Assembly: GCF_963677035.1 (NCBI RefSeq)
Contig: NZ_OY781472.1
Coordinates: 3,501,658 to 3,565,657 of the forward strand
From: an uncultured Hyphomonas sp.
GTDB lineage: Bacteria; Pseudomonadota; Alphaproteobacteria; Caulobacterales; Hyphomonadaceae
Length of the DNA: 64,000 nt
Reading direction: 5' to 3'
The notes beneath the pieces were generated by a model. The model saw only the letters and a list, made by a program, of their open reading frames with translations, made no database searches and was not told where the DNA came from. Positions within the stretch are counted from its first letter, which is position 1. Each line of letters opens with the position of its first letter. The translations under genes and the position numbers were made by a program. Positions 51,103 to 60,231 of this stretch are shown here, piece by piece.

Positions 51103-52818
51103 ATGGCAAAAACTGTCGCTCACATCGTCGTCGATGCTCTTGAAAAGGCAGGTGCCAAGCGCGTCTACGGTATTCCTGGAGATACCATCAATCACTTCAC
51201 CGATGCGATCGCCAAATCCGACCTGCGTTGGGTAAGTGTCCGCCATGAAGAGGCAGGCGCTTTCGCCGCGGGTGGTGAATCCTACATGACAGGCGAGTTG
51301 TCGGTATGCGCAGGCACGTGCGGCCCCGGTTCCCTTCATTTCGTCAACGGCATCTACGAAAGCCACCGCAACGGTGCACCTGTGCTGTTGATCGCGTCAG
51401 ACGTTGCGCGCACCGAAAGTGGCTTCGACTTTCCGCAGGAAGTCGATCAGAAGAAGATCTACGAGCAGCATTCGCATTTCTGTGAGTACATCTCACACCC
51501 TTCGCAAGCCCGCCGGATTGTAACGAAGGCGGCACAGGCTGCCCTAAACAAGAAGGGCGTGGCAGTTGTCATTGTGAACGGCGACATGTTCTCCGAAAAA
51601 GATGACGACGAAACGGACTGGGAAGTCTACCGCCCTCACCCGGTATGCCGGCCAAATGACCAGGAAATGACCGACCTTGCCGCTCTGGTGGATGAGGCCA
51701 AGAAGGTCTCGGTCTATGCAGGTATCGGTGCCCGTGACGCCCGCGAAGAAATCATGGCCTTCTGCGAAAAGGTCAAAGCGCCGATGGTCCACACGACGCG
51801 CGCGAAGGAATTCCTCGAGCCGAACAATCCGTACAATGTCGGGGTGAATGGCATCCTTGGAAATCGCGCTGGGGTGGAGGCGCTGGAGAATGCAGACCTT
51901 GTGATCTCGATCGGCTGCGACTTCGCCTACAAGCAGTATTATCCTGAGGCGAAAAAGATCGTGCAGATCGATATTGATCCCACGCATCTCGGCAGGCGGT
52001 CTGCCATCCATATGGGCCTGGTCGGGGATGCAAAGACGACGCTCGCCGCGCTTCTCCCGCTGGTAGGCGCGAAGTCCGATAACGATCATCTGGAAAAGCA
52101 CCAGCAGCAGTGGGACGAGGATCTGGCGGGCTATCTCTATGAAGGCAAGGAAAGCGATCCAAATCTGATCCATCCGCAATTCGTCGCCAACATGCTTAAC
52201 GAAAAGGCGGCGGACGATGCGATCTTTGTATCCGATGTCGGCACGTCGATGGTCTGGATGCTGCGTCACCTCAAGGCCACCGGCAAGCGCCGCTTCCTCA
52301 ACAGCCTTCTCCATGGCACCATGGCGAACGGCTTTCCTCAGGCGATGGGCGCCAAGCTGGCCTATCCCGACCGCCAGGTCATCGCCATGTGCGGCGACGG
52401 CGGGCTGACCATGCTGATGGGCGATCTGCTGACGCTGGTGCAGGAGAAGATCCCGCTCAAGCTTGTGGTATTTCACAACAACACGCTGGGTTTCGTCGAG
52501 ATGGAGCAACGCGTCGAGGGTCTGGTCGACCACTTCACGGGCCTTACCAATCCAGATTTTTCCAAACTGGCTGAAGCCTGCGGATTCGCGGGCTGGCATG
52601 TTGAAAACAGCAACGATCTCGAAACGGCAATGGATGCCTGGCTGGCTGCCGAAGGACCAGCTCTGCTTGATGTGCATGTCAACCAGATGGAACTGGTGAT
52701 GCCGCCAAAGATAGAGGTCTCTCAGGTCGCCTCAACCGCTCTCTTTGGAATGAAAGCCGTTCTCGACGGCAGGACAAAGGAAGTCGTGGATCTTTTGCGG
52801 AATAATTTCCTGCGATAG
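51103..52818 (+). CDS. poxB: Thiamine-pyrophosphate-dependent pyruvate:quinone oxidase
   Basis: A 571-residue enzyme, the same size as E. coli PoxB. ATG 51103 is favoured over 51094 because it gives correct spacing to AAAAAGGG. The catalytic Glu is in RHEEAGAFAAGG, the TPP-binding motif is CGDGGLTMLMGDLLTLVQ...HNN (about 430-462) and the FAD domain is in the middle. It oxidises pyruvate to acetate and CO2 and passes electrons to membrane ubiquinone. It converges with the cyo operon, whose product oxidises ubiquinol, so the two form a pyruvate-to-oxygen path. Confidence 0.88.
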   Translation: MAKTVAHIVVDALEKAGAKRVYGIPGDTINHFTDAIAKSDLRWVSVRHEEAGAFAAGGESYMTGELSVCAGTCGPGSLHFVNGIYESHRNGAPVLLIASDVARTESGFDFPQEVDQKKIYEQHSHFCEYISHPSQARRIVTKAAQAALNKKGVAVVIVNGDMFSEKDDDETDWEVYRPHPVCRPNDQEMTDLAALVDEAKKVSVYAGIGARDAREEIMAFCEKVKAPMVHTTRAKEFLEPNNPYNVGVNGILGNRAGVEALENADLVISIGCDFAYKQYYPEAKKIVQIDIDPTHLGRRSAIHMGLVGDAKTTLAALLPLVGAKSDNDHLEKHQQQWDEDLAGYLYEGKESDPNLIHPQFVANMLNEKAADDAIFVSDVGTSMVWMLRHLKATGKRRFLNSLLHGTMANGFPQAMGAKLAYPDRQVIAMCGDGGLTMLMGDLLTLVQEKIPLKLVVFHNNTLGFVEMEQRVEGLVDHFTGLTNPDFSKLAEACGFAGWHVENSNDLETAMDAWLAAEGPALLDVHVNQMELVMPPKIEVSQVASTALFGMKAVLDGRTKEVVDLLRNNFLR

Positions 52819-52858
52819 CCCAATCCCTCTGGAGCAGGCTGGCGCGAACTGTCAGCCT

Positions 52859-52904
52859 CATCGGAAGCCGTTACATCAGCCCATCGATGCAACGGTTTCC
52901 GATG
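52859..52904. repeat. Long hairpin between convergent poxB and cyoD
   Basis: Two 14-base arms (CATCGGAAGCCGTT at 52859-52872, AACGGTTTCCGATG at 52891-52904) pair with a single G-T wobble across an 18-base loop that has its own small dyad ATCGAT. No T-tract follows either side. It may act as a bidirectional terminator for both genes or as an RNA-stability element. Confidence 0.75.
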
Positions 52905-52914
52905 GACGAGGTCT

Positions 52915-53310
52915 TCAGTCGTCTGAAGCCCGGTCGTGGGAATGCTCTGCAGCTGCAGCATGGGGAGCCTGGCTGCCATGCATGCGGCCGTGCAGATCCG
53001 ACAGGATCCATATCGTCCCACCTGCCATGATCGACAGAAGGCAGGCAGAAAAGAGAACCAGCAGCAAATCCTCGCGAGACTGGTTTCCAGAGAAGCTCAA
53101 ATGCAGGAAATAGCGCAGATGTGTGGTCACCTGCAGCAGCGCTGCCAGACACACAATGACGATCTTCAGGGTCGGGGACAGATCTGAAAGCACAGCGGCG
53201 AAGGCCGCCAGCGTCAGCACCAGGCTGATGACAAAGCCGGTCGCATAGCTACGCAGCTCATGCGCTGCGGTGTCTTTGGGATTGATCTTTCCTGTATTGG
53301 GCGTGGTCAT
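52915..53310 (-). CDS. cyoD: Cytochrome o ubiquinol oxidase subunit IV
   Basis: A 131-residue protein with three hydrophobic segments and the subunit IV pattern LRSYATGFVISLVLTLAAF and THLRYFLHLSF. Slightly longer than the ~110-residue E. coli protein because of a His-rich C-terminal tail (GRMHGSQAPHAAAAEHSHD). ATG overlaps the cyoC stop. No cyoE (heme O synthase) follows; poxB converges instead. Confidence 0.92.
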   Translation of the reverse strand: MTTPNTGKINPKDTAAHELRSYATGFVISLVLTLAAFAAVLSDLSPTLKIVIVCLAALLQVTTHLRYFLHLSFSGNQSREDLLLVLFSACLLSIMAGGTIWILSDLHGRMHGSQAPHAAAAEHSHDRASDD

Positions 53311-53939
53311 GTGAGCGGCACCAAAAAGACGAAGGAAAAGATACCGACCCAGATAAGGTCGAGGAAGTGCCAGAAGACCCCCAGCATGGACAGACGAATC
53401 TTCACAGTGTCATCCAGACCCCGGATCTTGATCTGCGTGATCATCGAGGCGATCCAGAGGATGCCGATGCTCACATGCAAGCCGTGGAGCCCCACCAGCG
53501 TCCAGTAGGAACTGAGCCAGCCGCTCGCCTGGGGAATGCCGCCCTGATGCGCCTGGTCGATGAAGTCTCTGATCTCGAAAAAGACGAATCCCGCCCCGAG
53601 CAGCGCGCTGATCACGAGCCAGAGGATGACCTTGTTGGCTTCACCTTCGTACTTCAGCGCCAGAGACACACCTCCATAGGCGACCCCGCCAAGCAGGAGC
53701 AGGCCAGTCTGTATCGCGACGCTGCTGATATCGAACAGGTCATGTGGCCCCGGCCCTCCAGCGAGTCCCACGGGGTTCAGATAGGCGGCGTAAGTGGCAA
53801 ACATTATGCCGAAGAGAATGAGGTCGCTCATCAGGAAGACCCAGAAGCCGAAGACATTGGTCTCCGCCTGCTTACTGGCTTCACTTTCGCCGCCTCCAAG
53901 GTTCAGGCCAGGATAGAGGCCGTTTTCTGCCTTGCTCAT
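53307..53939 (-). CDS. cyoC: Cytochrome o ubiquinol oxidase subunit III
   Basis: A 210-residue protein with five hydrophobic segments: GFWVFLMSDLILFGIMFATYAAY near the start, a long helix pair near the middle, and VGLHGLHVSIGILWIASMI, a subunit III hallmark. ATGA overlap with cyoB. Confidence 0.94.
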   Translation of the reverse strand: MSKAENGLYPGLNLGGGESEASKQAETNVFGFWVFLMSDLILFGIMFATYAAYLNPVGLAGGPGPHDLFDISSVAIQTGLLLLGGVAYGGVSLALKYEGEANKVILWLVISALLGAGFVFFEIRDFIDQAHQGGIPQASGWLSSYWTLVGLHGLHVSIGILWIASMITQIKIRGLDDTVKIRLSMLGVFWHFLDLIWVGIFSFVFLVPLT

Positions 53940-56041
53940 CCCGCAAACTCCGTGATGTCAGGAACGCCTCTGTTCTGCTCCGTCTCTTCCTCGGCGCGGC
54001 GCACGGGAGGGAGGTTGGCGACCCTTTCGCGGAACGCCTTGTCGGCTCGCTCGACTTCCTCGGCTGGCACGATCACCGGCTCCACAACCTGCAGGCCACG
54101 CCAAAAAAGTGCTGCGGCCATCGTGAACAAACTCAAGATAGACAGCCACCAGATGTGCCAGGTCATGGCGAAGCCGAGCAGAAAGGCCGCTCCAGCGAGC
54201 ACCACACCGAAATAGGTGTTGGCGGGCATTTCTATATCGACGTATTCATCCGGGCCTCTCCAGGGGTCACCGCCGCGCTTGGTGGCGCCCCAGTCATCGC
54301 GCGCGGTCACGACGGGAATAAGCGGAAAATTCCATTCGGGCACAGGCGCCGGGCTCGACCATTCCAGCGTCCCGCCATTCCATGGATCACCTCCGGGCAC
54401 GGCCAGCCGCTCACGATTGCGCCAGCTCGTCCAGAAGGTCCAGGTCAGACTCGTCAGAGCCGCCAGCATCAGGACCCCGCCGAAAGCAGCGATATACATC
54501 CACGGCATGAATTCAGGGTTCTGGAACGTGGGCGACCGCCGCGGCATACCCATCAGACCCAGAACATAGAGCGGCATGAAGGTGCACAGGAAGCCACCGA
54601 TGAACAGACAGGCTGTAAGCCGCCCCCACGTCTCGTTCAATCGGAAGCCGAACGCCTTGGGGAACCAGTAATGGATACCTGCCAGCATTCCGAAGAGCAC
54701 ACCCGGAATGATCACATTGTGGAAGTGCGCGACCAGGAAGGTGGAATTGTGAACCTGATAGTCAATCGAGGGATTGGCGAGAATGATCCCCGACAACCCA
54801 CCAATAACGAACAGCATTAAGAAGCCAACGAGATAGACAATCGGCGTGGTCACCCTGATCCGGCCTCGCCACATCGTTGCCATCCAGTCATAGATCTTCA
54901 CGCCGGTCGGGATGCCGATGACCATCGTCGCGATCCCGAAGGCAATATTGACAGGAACGCTGGATCCCATCGTGAAAAAGTGGTGCAGCCATACAGTGAA
55001 GCTGATCACCGAGATGCTCATGCTGGCGATCACCAGCGAGGTGTAGCCATAGAGTTTCTTGCCTGAAAAGGTCGAGGAGATTTCGGAGAACACGCCGAAT
55101 GCCGGAAGAACCAGAATGTAGACTTCCGGATGTCCGAACATCCAGAAGATGTTTGCATAATTCATCATGTTGCCGCCAGCGGCATTCGTGAAGAAGTGGA
55201 AGCCCGCATAGCGATCCAGCAACAACATCGAACTCGACACCGTCAGCGCCGGCATGGCGTAAATCAGCATGATCGCCACGCATAGCGAGGTCCAGCAGAA
55301 CAGCGGCATACGCATGAGTTTCATGCCCGGCGCCCGCTTCTTGAAGATCGTGACCGCGAAATTCATGCCCGTGAGCGTGGAGCCTATACCTGAGATCATG
55401 ATCGCCCAGAGCCAGTAATCCACACCCTCGCCGGGGCTATATTGAATGCCGGTATAGGGCGGGTACATTGTCCACCCTCCGGTTCCGAACTGGCCAACCA
55501 GCAGCGAGATCATGATCAGTCCCGCCCCAGCAGCCGTCATGCCGAGGCTGACCTGGTTCAGCACCGGAAACGCCATATCACGCGCGCCCAATTGCTGCGG
55601 CAGTACGAAATTGATCAGGCCAATCAGCAACGGCATCGCAACGAAAAAGATCATGATCGTCCCGTGCGTGCTGAACAGCTGCGCAAAGTGGTCAGGCGCA
55701 ACGAGCCCGCTTTCCGGTGCTGCCAGTGTGCCCAGCGCCGTCGCCTGGTGGGCGCGCATCACGAAGCCCTCGATGATGCCGCGGGCCATCATGACCAGAG
55801 CCAGCACGATGTACATGATCCCGATCTTTTTGGCGTCGGCGGATGTCAGCCAGTCGCGAAACAGAGGCTTCCACCAGCGCATCCAGGTAAGGAGTGCGAC
55901 TGCGCCAATCGCGCCGACAACAAGCACTGTGGCCGCCCCGGCACCCACGATAGTGCTGCTGCTTACCTTCTCCATGAGATCGGTATACGGCGTGACATTC
56001 CAGTCGAGCCTGCCGAAGATCGGGCTGGTCTGCTGGCTCAT
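53936..56041 (-). CDS. cyoB: Cytochrome o ubiquinol oxidase subunit I
   Basis: A 701-residue heme-copper oxidase subunit with about 15 hydrophobic segments. Haem and CuB histidines are visible in LFSTHGTIMIFF, FWMFGHPEVYILVLP, VWLHHFFTMG and FLVAHFHNVIIPG; the His-Pro-Glu-Val-Tyr unit carries the crosslinked Tyr. It pumps protons while reducing O2 with electrons from ubiquinol. Overlaps cyoA by 4 bases. Confidence 0.96.
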   Translation of the reverse strand: MSQQTSPIFGRLDWNVTPYTDLMEKVSSSTIVGAGAATVLVVGAIGAVALLTWMRWWKPLFRDWLTSADAKKIGIMYIVLALVMMARGIIEGFVMRAHQATALGTLAAPESGLVAPDHFAQLFSTHGTIMIFFVAMPLLIGLINFVLPQQLGARDMAFPVLNQVSLGMTAAGAGLIMISLLVGQFGTGGWTMYPPYTGIQYSPGEGVDYWLWAIMISGIGSTLTGMNFAVTIFKKRAPGMKLMRMPLFCWTSLCVAIMLIYAMPALTVSSSMLLLDRYAGFHFFTNAAGGNMMNYANIFWMFGHPEVYILVLPAFGVFSEISSTFSGKKLYGYTSLVIASMSISVISFTVWLHHFFTMGSSVPVNIAFGIATMVIGIPTGVKIYDWMATMWRGRIRVTTPIVYLVGFLMLFVIGGLSGIILANPSIDYQVHNSTFLVAHFHNVIIPGVLFGMLAGIHYWFPKAFGFRLNETWGRLTACLFIGGFLCTFMPLYVLGLMGMPRRSPTFQNPEFMPWMYIAAFGGVLMLAALTSLTWTFWTSWRNRERLAVPGGDPWNGGTLEWSSPAPVPEWNFPLIPVVTARDDWGATKRGGDPWRGPDEYVDIEMPANTYFGVVLAGAAFLLGFAMTWHIWWLSILSLFTMAAALFWRGLQVVEPVIVPAEEVERADKAFRERVANLPPVRRAEEETEQNRGVPDITEFAG

Positions 56042-57012
56042 TCGCGGTCTCCTCCACCCTGCGGAGGAAGACCCGTGCCGCCGAGTTCATCAATAGTGCT
56101 GGCGGTTCCTGATAGATGGTATTTCTGCACGACTCTCTCGAACAATGCGCTGTCGGGGACGCTGAAGTAGAGCGGGCTTGCATCCTTTGTCAGGCCCAGA
56201 TCGGCCCTTGCTTCAGCAAGTACGGACCTGCGGCGCAAAACCGCATAGGTTGCGTCATCCAACGCGGAGGCGCTACGTGCGTGAGAAACCCATGCGTCGT
56301 ATTGGTCAGGCTCCAACGCGACCACAGTGAATTTCTGCCGTCCGAAACCATCGCCATTGAACTGGGTATTTTCACCTTCCGCCATACCGGCGCGGGTGGC
56401 AGAGAAGTTGAGCTTAGTCGTCATGCCCGGCATCGCGTAAATCTGCCCCGCCAGCGGTGCGATCAGCATGCTTTGCATCACTGTGTCCGTCGTCAGCGTG
56501 ATTTCCACGGGGCGCCCCACCGGAACAGCCAGTTCATCTACAGTCGCAATGCCCGCTTCCGGGTAGATGAAGATCCATTTCCAATCGAGCCCGATTGCCT
56601 GGACTTGCAGCGGATTTTCTCCGAGCGGCTTATAAGGGTCCAGTTTGCTGGTCGAATACCAAAGCCAACTGGCAAGCACGAGCACGATGACAACCGGCAC
56701 GCCCCAAAGCGCCCATTCGAGCTTACCTGAATACTCCCATTCCGGGGTATATTTCGCCTTCTTGGAATTTAACCGATAGCGCCACAGGATCAGAGGGACC
56801 CCGATCAGCACTGGAAGGATCACGATCATGGTGATCGCGACCACACGCAGGAGATGCACGGCCTGCTCTTCAGCGACCGGGCCCATCGGCTGCAGGAAAG
56901 ATTGCTCCGCCGAGGTCGCAGCTATGGCGGCTTCCGGCCAAATCATGAAGATCAATGCCAACGTCAGGCTTGCTGATGCTGCCAAAAGTCTGGCGGTTTT
57001 AAGCGGACTCAT
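56038..57012 (-). CDS. cyoA: Cytochrome o ubiquinol oxidase subunit II
   Basis: A 324-residue subunit II with a signal region, two membrane helices (about 50-75 and 90-112) and a periplasmic cupredoxin-like domain. It lacks the CuA cysteines of cytochrome c oxidases, consistent with a quinol oxidase; GQIYAMPGMTTKLNFSA is the CyoA-type segment. No lipobox cysteine is present, unlike E. coli CyoA. First gene of cyoABCD, ATG 57012. Confidence 0.94.
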   Translation of the reverse strand: MSPLKTARLLAASASLTLALIFMIWPEAAIAATSAEQSFLQPMGPVAEEQAVHLLRVVAITMIVILPVLIGVPLILWRYRLNSKKAKYTPEWEYSGKLEWALWGVPVVIVLVLASWLWYSTSKLDPYKPLGENPLQVQAIGLDWKWIFIYPEAGIATVDELAVPVGRPVEITLTTDTVMQSMLIAPLAGQIYAMPGMTTKLNFSATRAGMAEGENTQFNGDGFGRQKFTVVALEPDQYDAWVSHARSASALDDATYAVLRRRSVLAEARADLGLTKDASPLYFSVPDSALFERVVQKYHLSGTASTIDELGGTGLPPQGGGDRE

Positions 57013-57396
57013 TGATACCGGATTTGCAAACTAGAAATGCTCGCGGTGAGCGTGATTAGGCTGGCCCTTATAGGAGCGGCAAACAACTCGCGTATACATA
57101 GATACCGCGACCCGTCACCCGCACATCGTCAGGGATAGGCGCCAAGCCTACTTTGTATGGTATGAGCTAGCAACATCCTCACAGATTTTTCGCTGATCTG
57201 GGTTGGGCCCATAACAGTGGTGCCGGAGCAACTCCGACTGGTCTCCGTTTTTTCGCGGACGAACCGCTCTCAGACATCAATCAGTTTATGCGATCTAAGC
57301 GAAACCGGTCCCACTCCACGACTTCCTCAGGTCAAATGCGGGGACTTACCGAATCAAGCGCGATTCCTCTCACAATGCCTGGGACTGGTCCGATGA
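57013..57396. other. Region upstream of cyoA
   Basis: 384 bases, no gene seen. It must contain the cyo promoter and the end of the upstream TonB receptor transcript. A short stem (CAGAT near 57182 with ATCTG near 57196) is visible; no clear terminator or promoter box can be assigned by eye. Confidence 0.35.
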
Positions 57397-60084
57397 TCAG
57401 AAGCCCGTGCTGAGGCGCACGTAGTACTGGCCGCCATCGGTGTCGTAGGGCGCATTGCGGGAATATATCAGCCCCTTGCTAACTTCCAGAATGGCTTCGT
57501 CCGGATATTCGCTGAACAGGTTTTCAGCGCCCAGGCGCAGGGTCAGCTTATCGTTGAGCTCTAATGATACGCTCGTATCAACGAAGAGTTCCGCGCCGAA
57601 TTCCTGGATGAAATCGGCGTCCTGATTGGTATAATCCGCCCAGGAGCCGATCCATCTGATTTGCGTATCGAAAGACAAAGCGCCTCGCCGGAAGCCCGCA
57701 GACACATGGGTCGAGAAACGGGGATAGAGCCGTTCAAACCGGTCGACCCGGGATGGGTTGTCGACAAAGTCGGAATTCAGCACGTCTGTTTTGTTGTAAT
57801 TGAAAGACAGGCCCAAGGTCACGTCGCCAGCGGCCAGGCGCCGGTCATAATTCAAGACCAGATCAATGCCAGACGTCCGCGTGTCGAAACTGTTCTGGTA
57901 GAATGCAACTTCCGTTATGCTTTCCCCGCCCCGCACACCCAATGCCGCCAGGCGCGCACGTTCAGTCATATTGAGCGTGTAGTTTTCCGAAGTAAAGATC
58001 CGGTCACGGACTTCAGTTCTGTAAAAGTCCGCGCTGGCGACCAGGCCGTCTATCGGACGGAAGACCAGCCCCGAAGACAGATTGACGGAAGTTTCTGGCT
58101 TCAGTGGGGAAATGTCAGCGTTCGGCCGTTTGCTGAGGATGTCCGCCACCGGGCCAGTGGGGCTGAAGCGGCCATTGGTGAAGACGTCCAGCGTATCGGG
58201 GGCGACGCCTTGCGACGTTCGCTCTGAAAACAATTGTGCCGGCGTCGGCGCCTTGAACCCTGTCGAAACCGTGGCGCGGACGGCAAGGTCCGCTAACAAA
58301 TCCCGGCGATAGGACAGCTTGCCGTTCAGGCGGCTGCCGAATGTATCAAACTCCTCAAAACGCAGCGCAAGACCGACCTGGCTACGGTCACCGGGATGAG
58401 CTTCCGCATCGGCATAAGCGGCCCAGTTGGACTGGTCATGGGCCTTCGACTGATCCCGCGTATACCCCGGAAACCCGTTCGATCCGGAGGTCAGACCATC
58501 CACCGCACCGGGGCCGATTTCATAAGAGGCCGGATCACTTGCCGCGATGGTGTAACGTTCCAGCCTGCGTTCCAGACCGAAGGCGAGATCAATCGGCTGA
58601 GCAAAGGAAGGGGGCGCAGGGAGCCGGACTTGGAAATCCGCATTCAGATTGAACTCCTGCTGCCGCAAGCCACCCGCGTCGAATTGCGTCGGACTGTTAG
58701 GCCCCATAGAAGCGTTTATCGTGTCATAGAGAAAGTAGTCGATCCGGTTCTCGCCGAACCCGGCGCTGAAATCATAGGACAGTCCGGTCGCAGATACCCC
58801 TTTCAGGCCGAGCGTCGCGAAGAGATCGCTCTCCTCCTGCCCAAACTGCGGTGTAAACCCATTGGGATAGACATCGATAAGCGACCAATCGCCAAATGCA
58901 GCGCTGGTGGCATAGACGCTGGGCGAGGCAGGGCTGCGCCAGTTGAAGTCACTCACGCCCTGCCCCCGACTGGCATTGACGAGTGCGTAGAGCTGGCCGA
59001 AACCGGTGCTCCGATCTGCCGTCACAAGAGCCCGGAAATCTTCCCGCTCCGGCTGCCCCCACTTCTGGACCGGATCGGCAATGTCTGCATCGGGATGGTC
59101 TTCAAGATATTGCAAGGCATCGAGGCGCTGGCGGGCACGGGAGGTCGGTGCGGCAGCGCTATAGTCGAGGCTGAGCCGGAACCCGCCTGCCGGTCCGCGC
59201 GCTCCGCCGCCCAGTCCGAGGCGCTTCTGAATACCATCCCCTTCATAGTACTGGCTGTACTGCGCAAAACCGTCCCCCTCTGCGTCGTCGCGGGTGATGA
59301 TGTTGATCACACCGGCGATTGCATCGGACCCATACTGTGCCGAGGCCCCGTCGCGAAGGATTTCGACACGCTGGATGGCATTGGTCGGGATCTTCGAAAG
59401 ATCCGGTGACTGTGCCCCGCCTGTATTCAGCATGGCTGAGCGATGGCGCCGTTTTCCGTTGACCAAAATCAGCGTGTGGTCCGCAGACAGGTTCCGTAGG
59501 CTGTAGGGACGCACGAACACGGCACCGTCGCTGAGCGGGCGCCGCTGAACAAAAAAGCTGGGCAGGATGTTTGCCAGAACGTCCGAGAAGTCATCGGACA
59601 CGGGCGCCGCGAGGTCTCTTTGCTCCAACACGTCAACTGGCGAAAGGCTCTCCCAGGCCCGCACGCCCGCTCGCGTGCCGGTCACGATGACCGTGTCATA
59701 AGTGCGCGGCAGATCCAAAGCCGGCTGCGGCAGCCGGACGGGACGGACCCCGGTGGATACCGGCGCCGGCGGTTCAGGCACGGCCTTGCCGGCCTGCAGG
59801 CGCCGTATGATCCAGACCCCGTTAACATCCTGGCTGACGCGCAGGGATGTGCCGGACAACAAGGCCGACAGCGCCTCATCGACCTGCATACGACCGGCCA
59901 GCGGCCCTGCCCTGAGACCAGCCAGATCTGCTGCTTCCGCCATGATGACGGAATCCGTTTGCTCGGCCAGCAGGTTGATCGCGTCAGCAAGCGGCATATC
60001 CGGCACGCGCAGGGAAAGAGTCTGCGCAACCGCCGGGAGCACCGCGGCCAGGCAGGTCAGCAGGAGCAGGCAGACCGATCGCAT
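57397..60084 (-). CDS. TonB-dependent receptor with N-terminal STN domain
   Basis: An 895-residue receptor. ATG 60084 follows GAGGGA and gives a clean signal peptide ending PAVAQT. Residues about 20-95 form an STN domain (LSLRVPDMPLADAINLLAEQTD and VDEALSALLSGTSLRVSQDVNGVWIIRR), the module that in FecA-like receptors signals to a FecR anti-sigma factor. A plug domain (about 130-270: TLILVNGKRRHRSA, VEILRDGASAQYGSDAIAGVINI) and a barrel ending RLSTGF follow. It is closely similar to the receptor at 61545-63968, including the C-terminal SRNAPYDTDGGQYYVRL. No fecI/fecR pair is in the window. Confidence 0.92.
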   Translation of the reverse strand: MRSVCLLLLTCLAAVLPAVAQTLSLRVPDMPLADAINLLAEQTDSVIMAEAADLAGLRAGPLAGRMQVDEALSALLSGTSLRVSQDVNGVWIIRRLQAGKAVPEPPAPVSTGVRPVRLPQPALDLPRTYDTVIVTGTRAGVRAWESLSPVDVLEQRDLAAPVSDDFSDVLANILPSFFVQRRPLSDGAVFVRPYSLRNLSADHTLILVNGKRRHRSAMLNTGGAQSPDLSKIPTNAIQRVEILRDGASAQYGSDAIAGVINIITRDDAEGDGFAQYSQYYEGDGIQKRLGLGGGARGPAGGFRLSLDYSAAAPTSRARQRLDALQYLEDHPDADIADPVQKWGQPEREDFRALVTADRSTGFGQLYALVNASRGQGVSDFNWRSPASPSVYATSAAFGDWSLIDVYPNGFTPQFGQEESDLFATLGLKGVSATGLSYDFSAGFGENRIDYFLYDTINASMGPNSPTQFDAGGLRQQEFNLNADFQVRLPAPPSFAQPIDLAFGLERRLERYTIAASDPASYEIGPGAVDGLTSGSNGFPGYTRDQSKAHDQSNWAAYADAEAHPGDRSQVGLALRFEEFDTFGSRLNGKLSYRRDLLADLAVRATVSTGFKAPTPAQLFSERTSQGVAPDTLDVFTNGRFSPTGPVADILSKRPNADISPLKPETSVNLSSGLVFRPIDGLVASADFYRTEVRDRIFTSENYTLNMTERARLAALGVRGGESITEVAFYQNSFDTRTSGIDLVLNYDRRLAAGDVTLGLSFNYNKTDVLNSDFVDNPSRVDRFERLYPRFSTHVSAGFRRGALSFDTQIRWIGSWADYTNQDADFIQEFGAELFVDTSVSLELNDKLTLRLGAENLFSEYPDEAILEVSKGLIYSRNAPYDTDGGQYYVRLSTGF

Positions 60085-60231
60085 TGGTCCCTCAGGGAGG
60101 CCCTCGCATTCCGCGTTGGAGTCGCCCCTAAGAAACCGATGGCGATGACAGGCAGATGACAATGGCCGCTCTCAACGGTCATTCCTCTGCATGTGAAACC
60201 GAAATGCCGCAGTCTGGCTTTGCGCCGGTCG

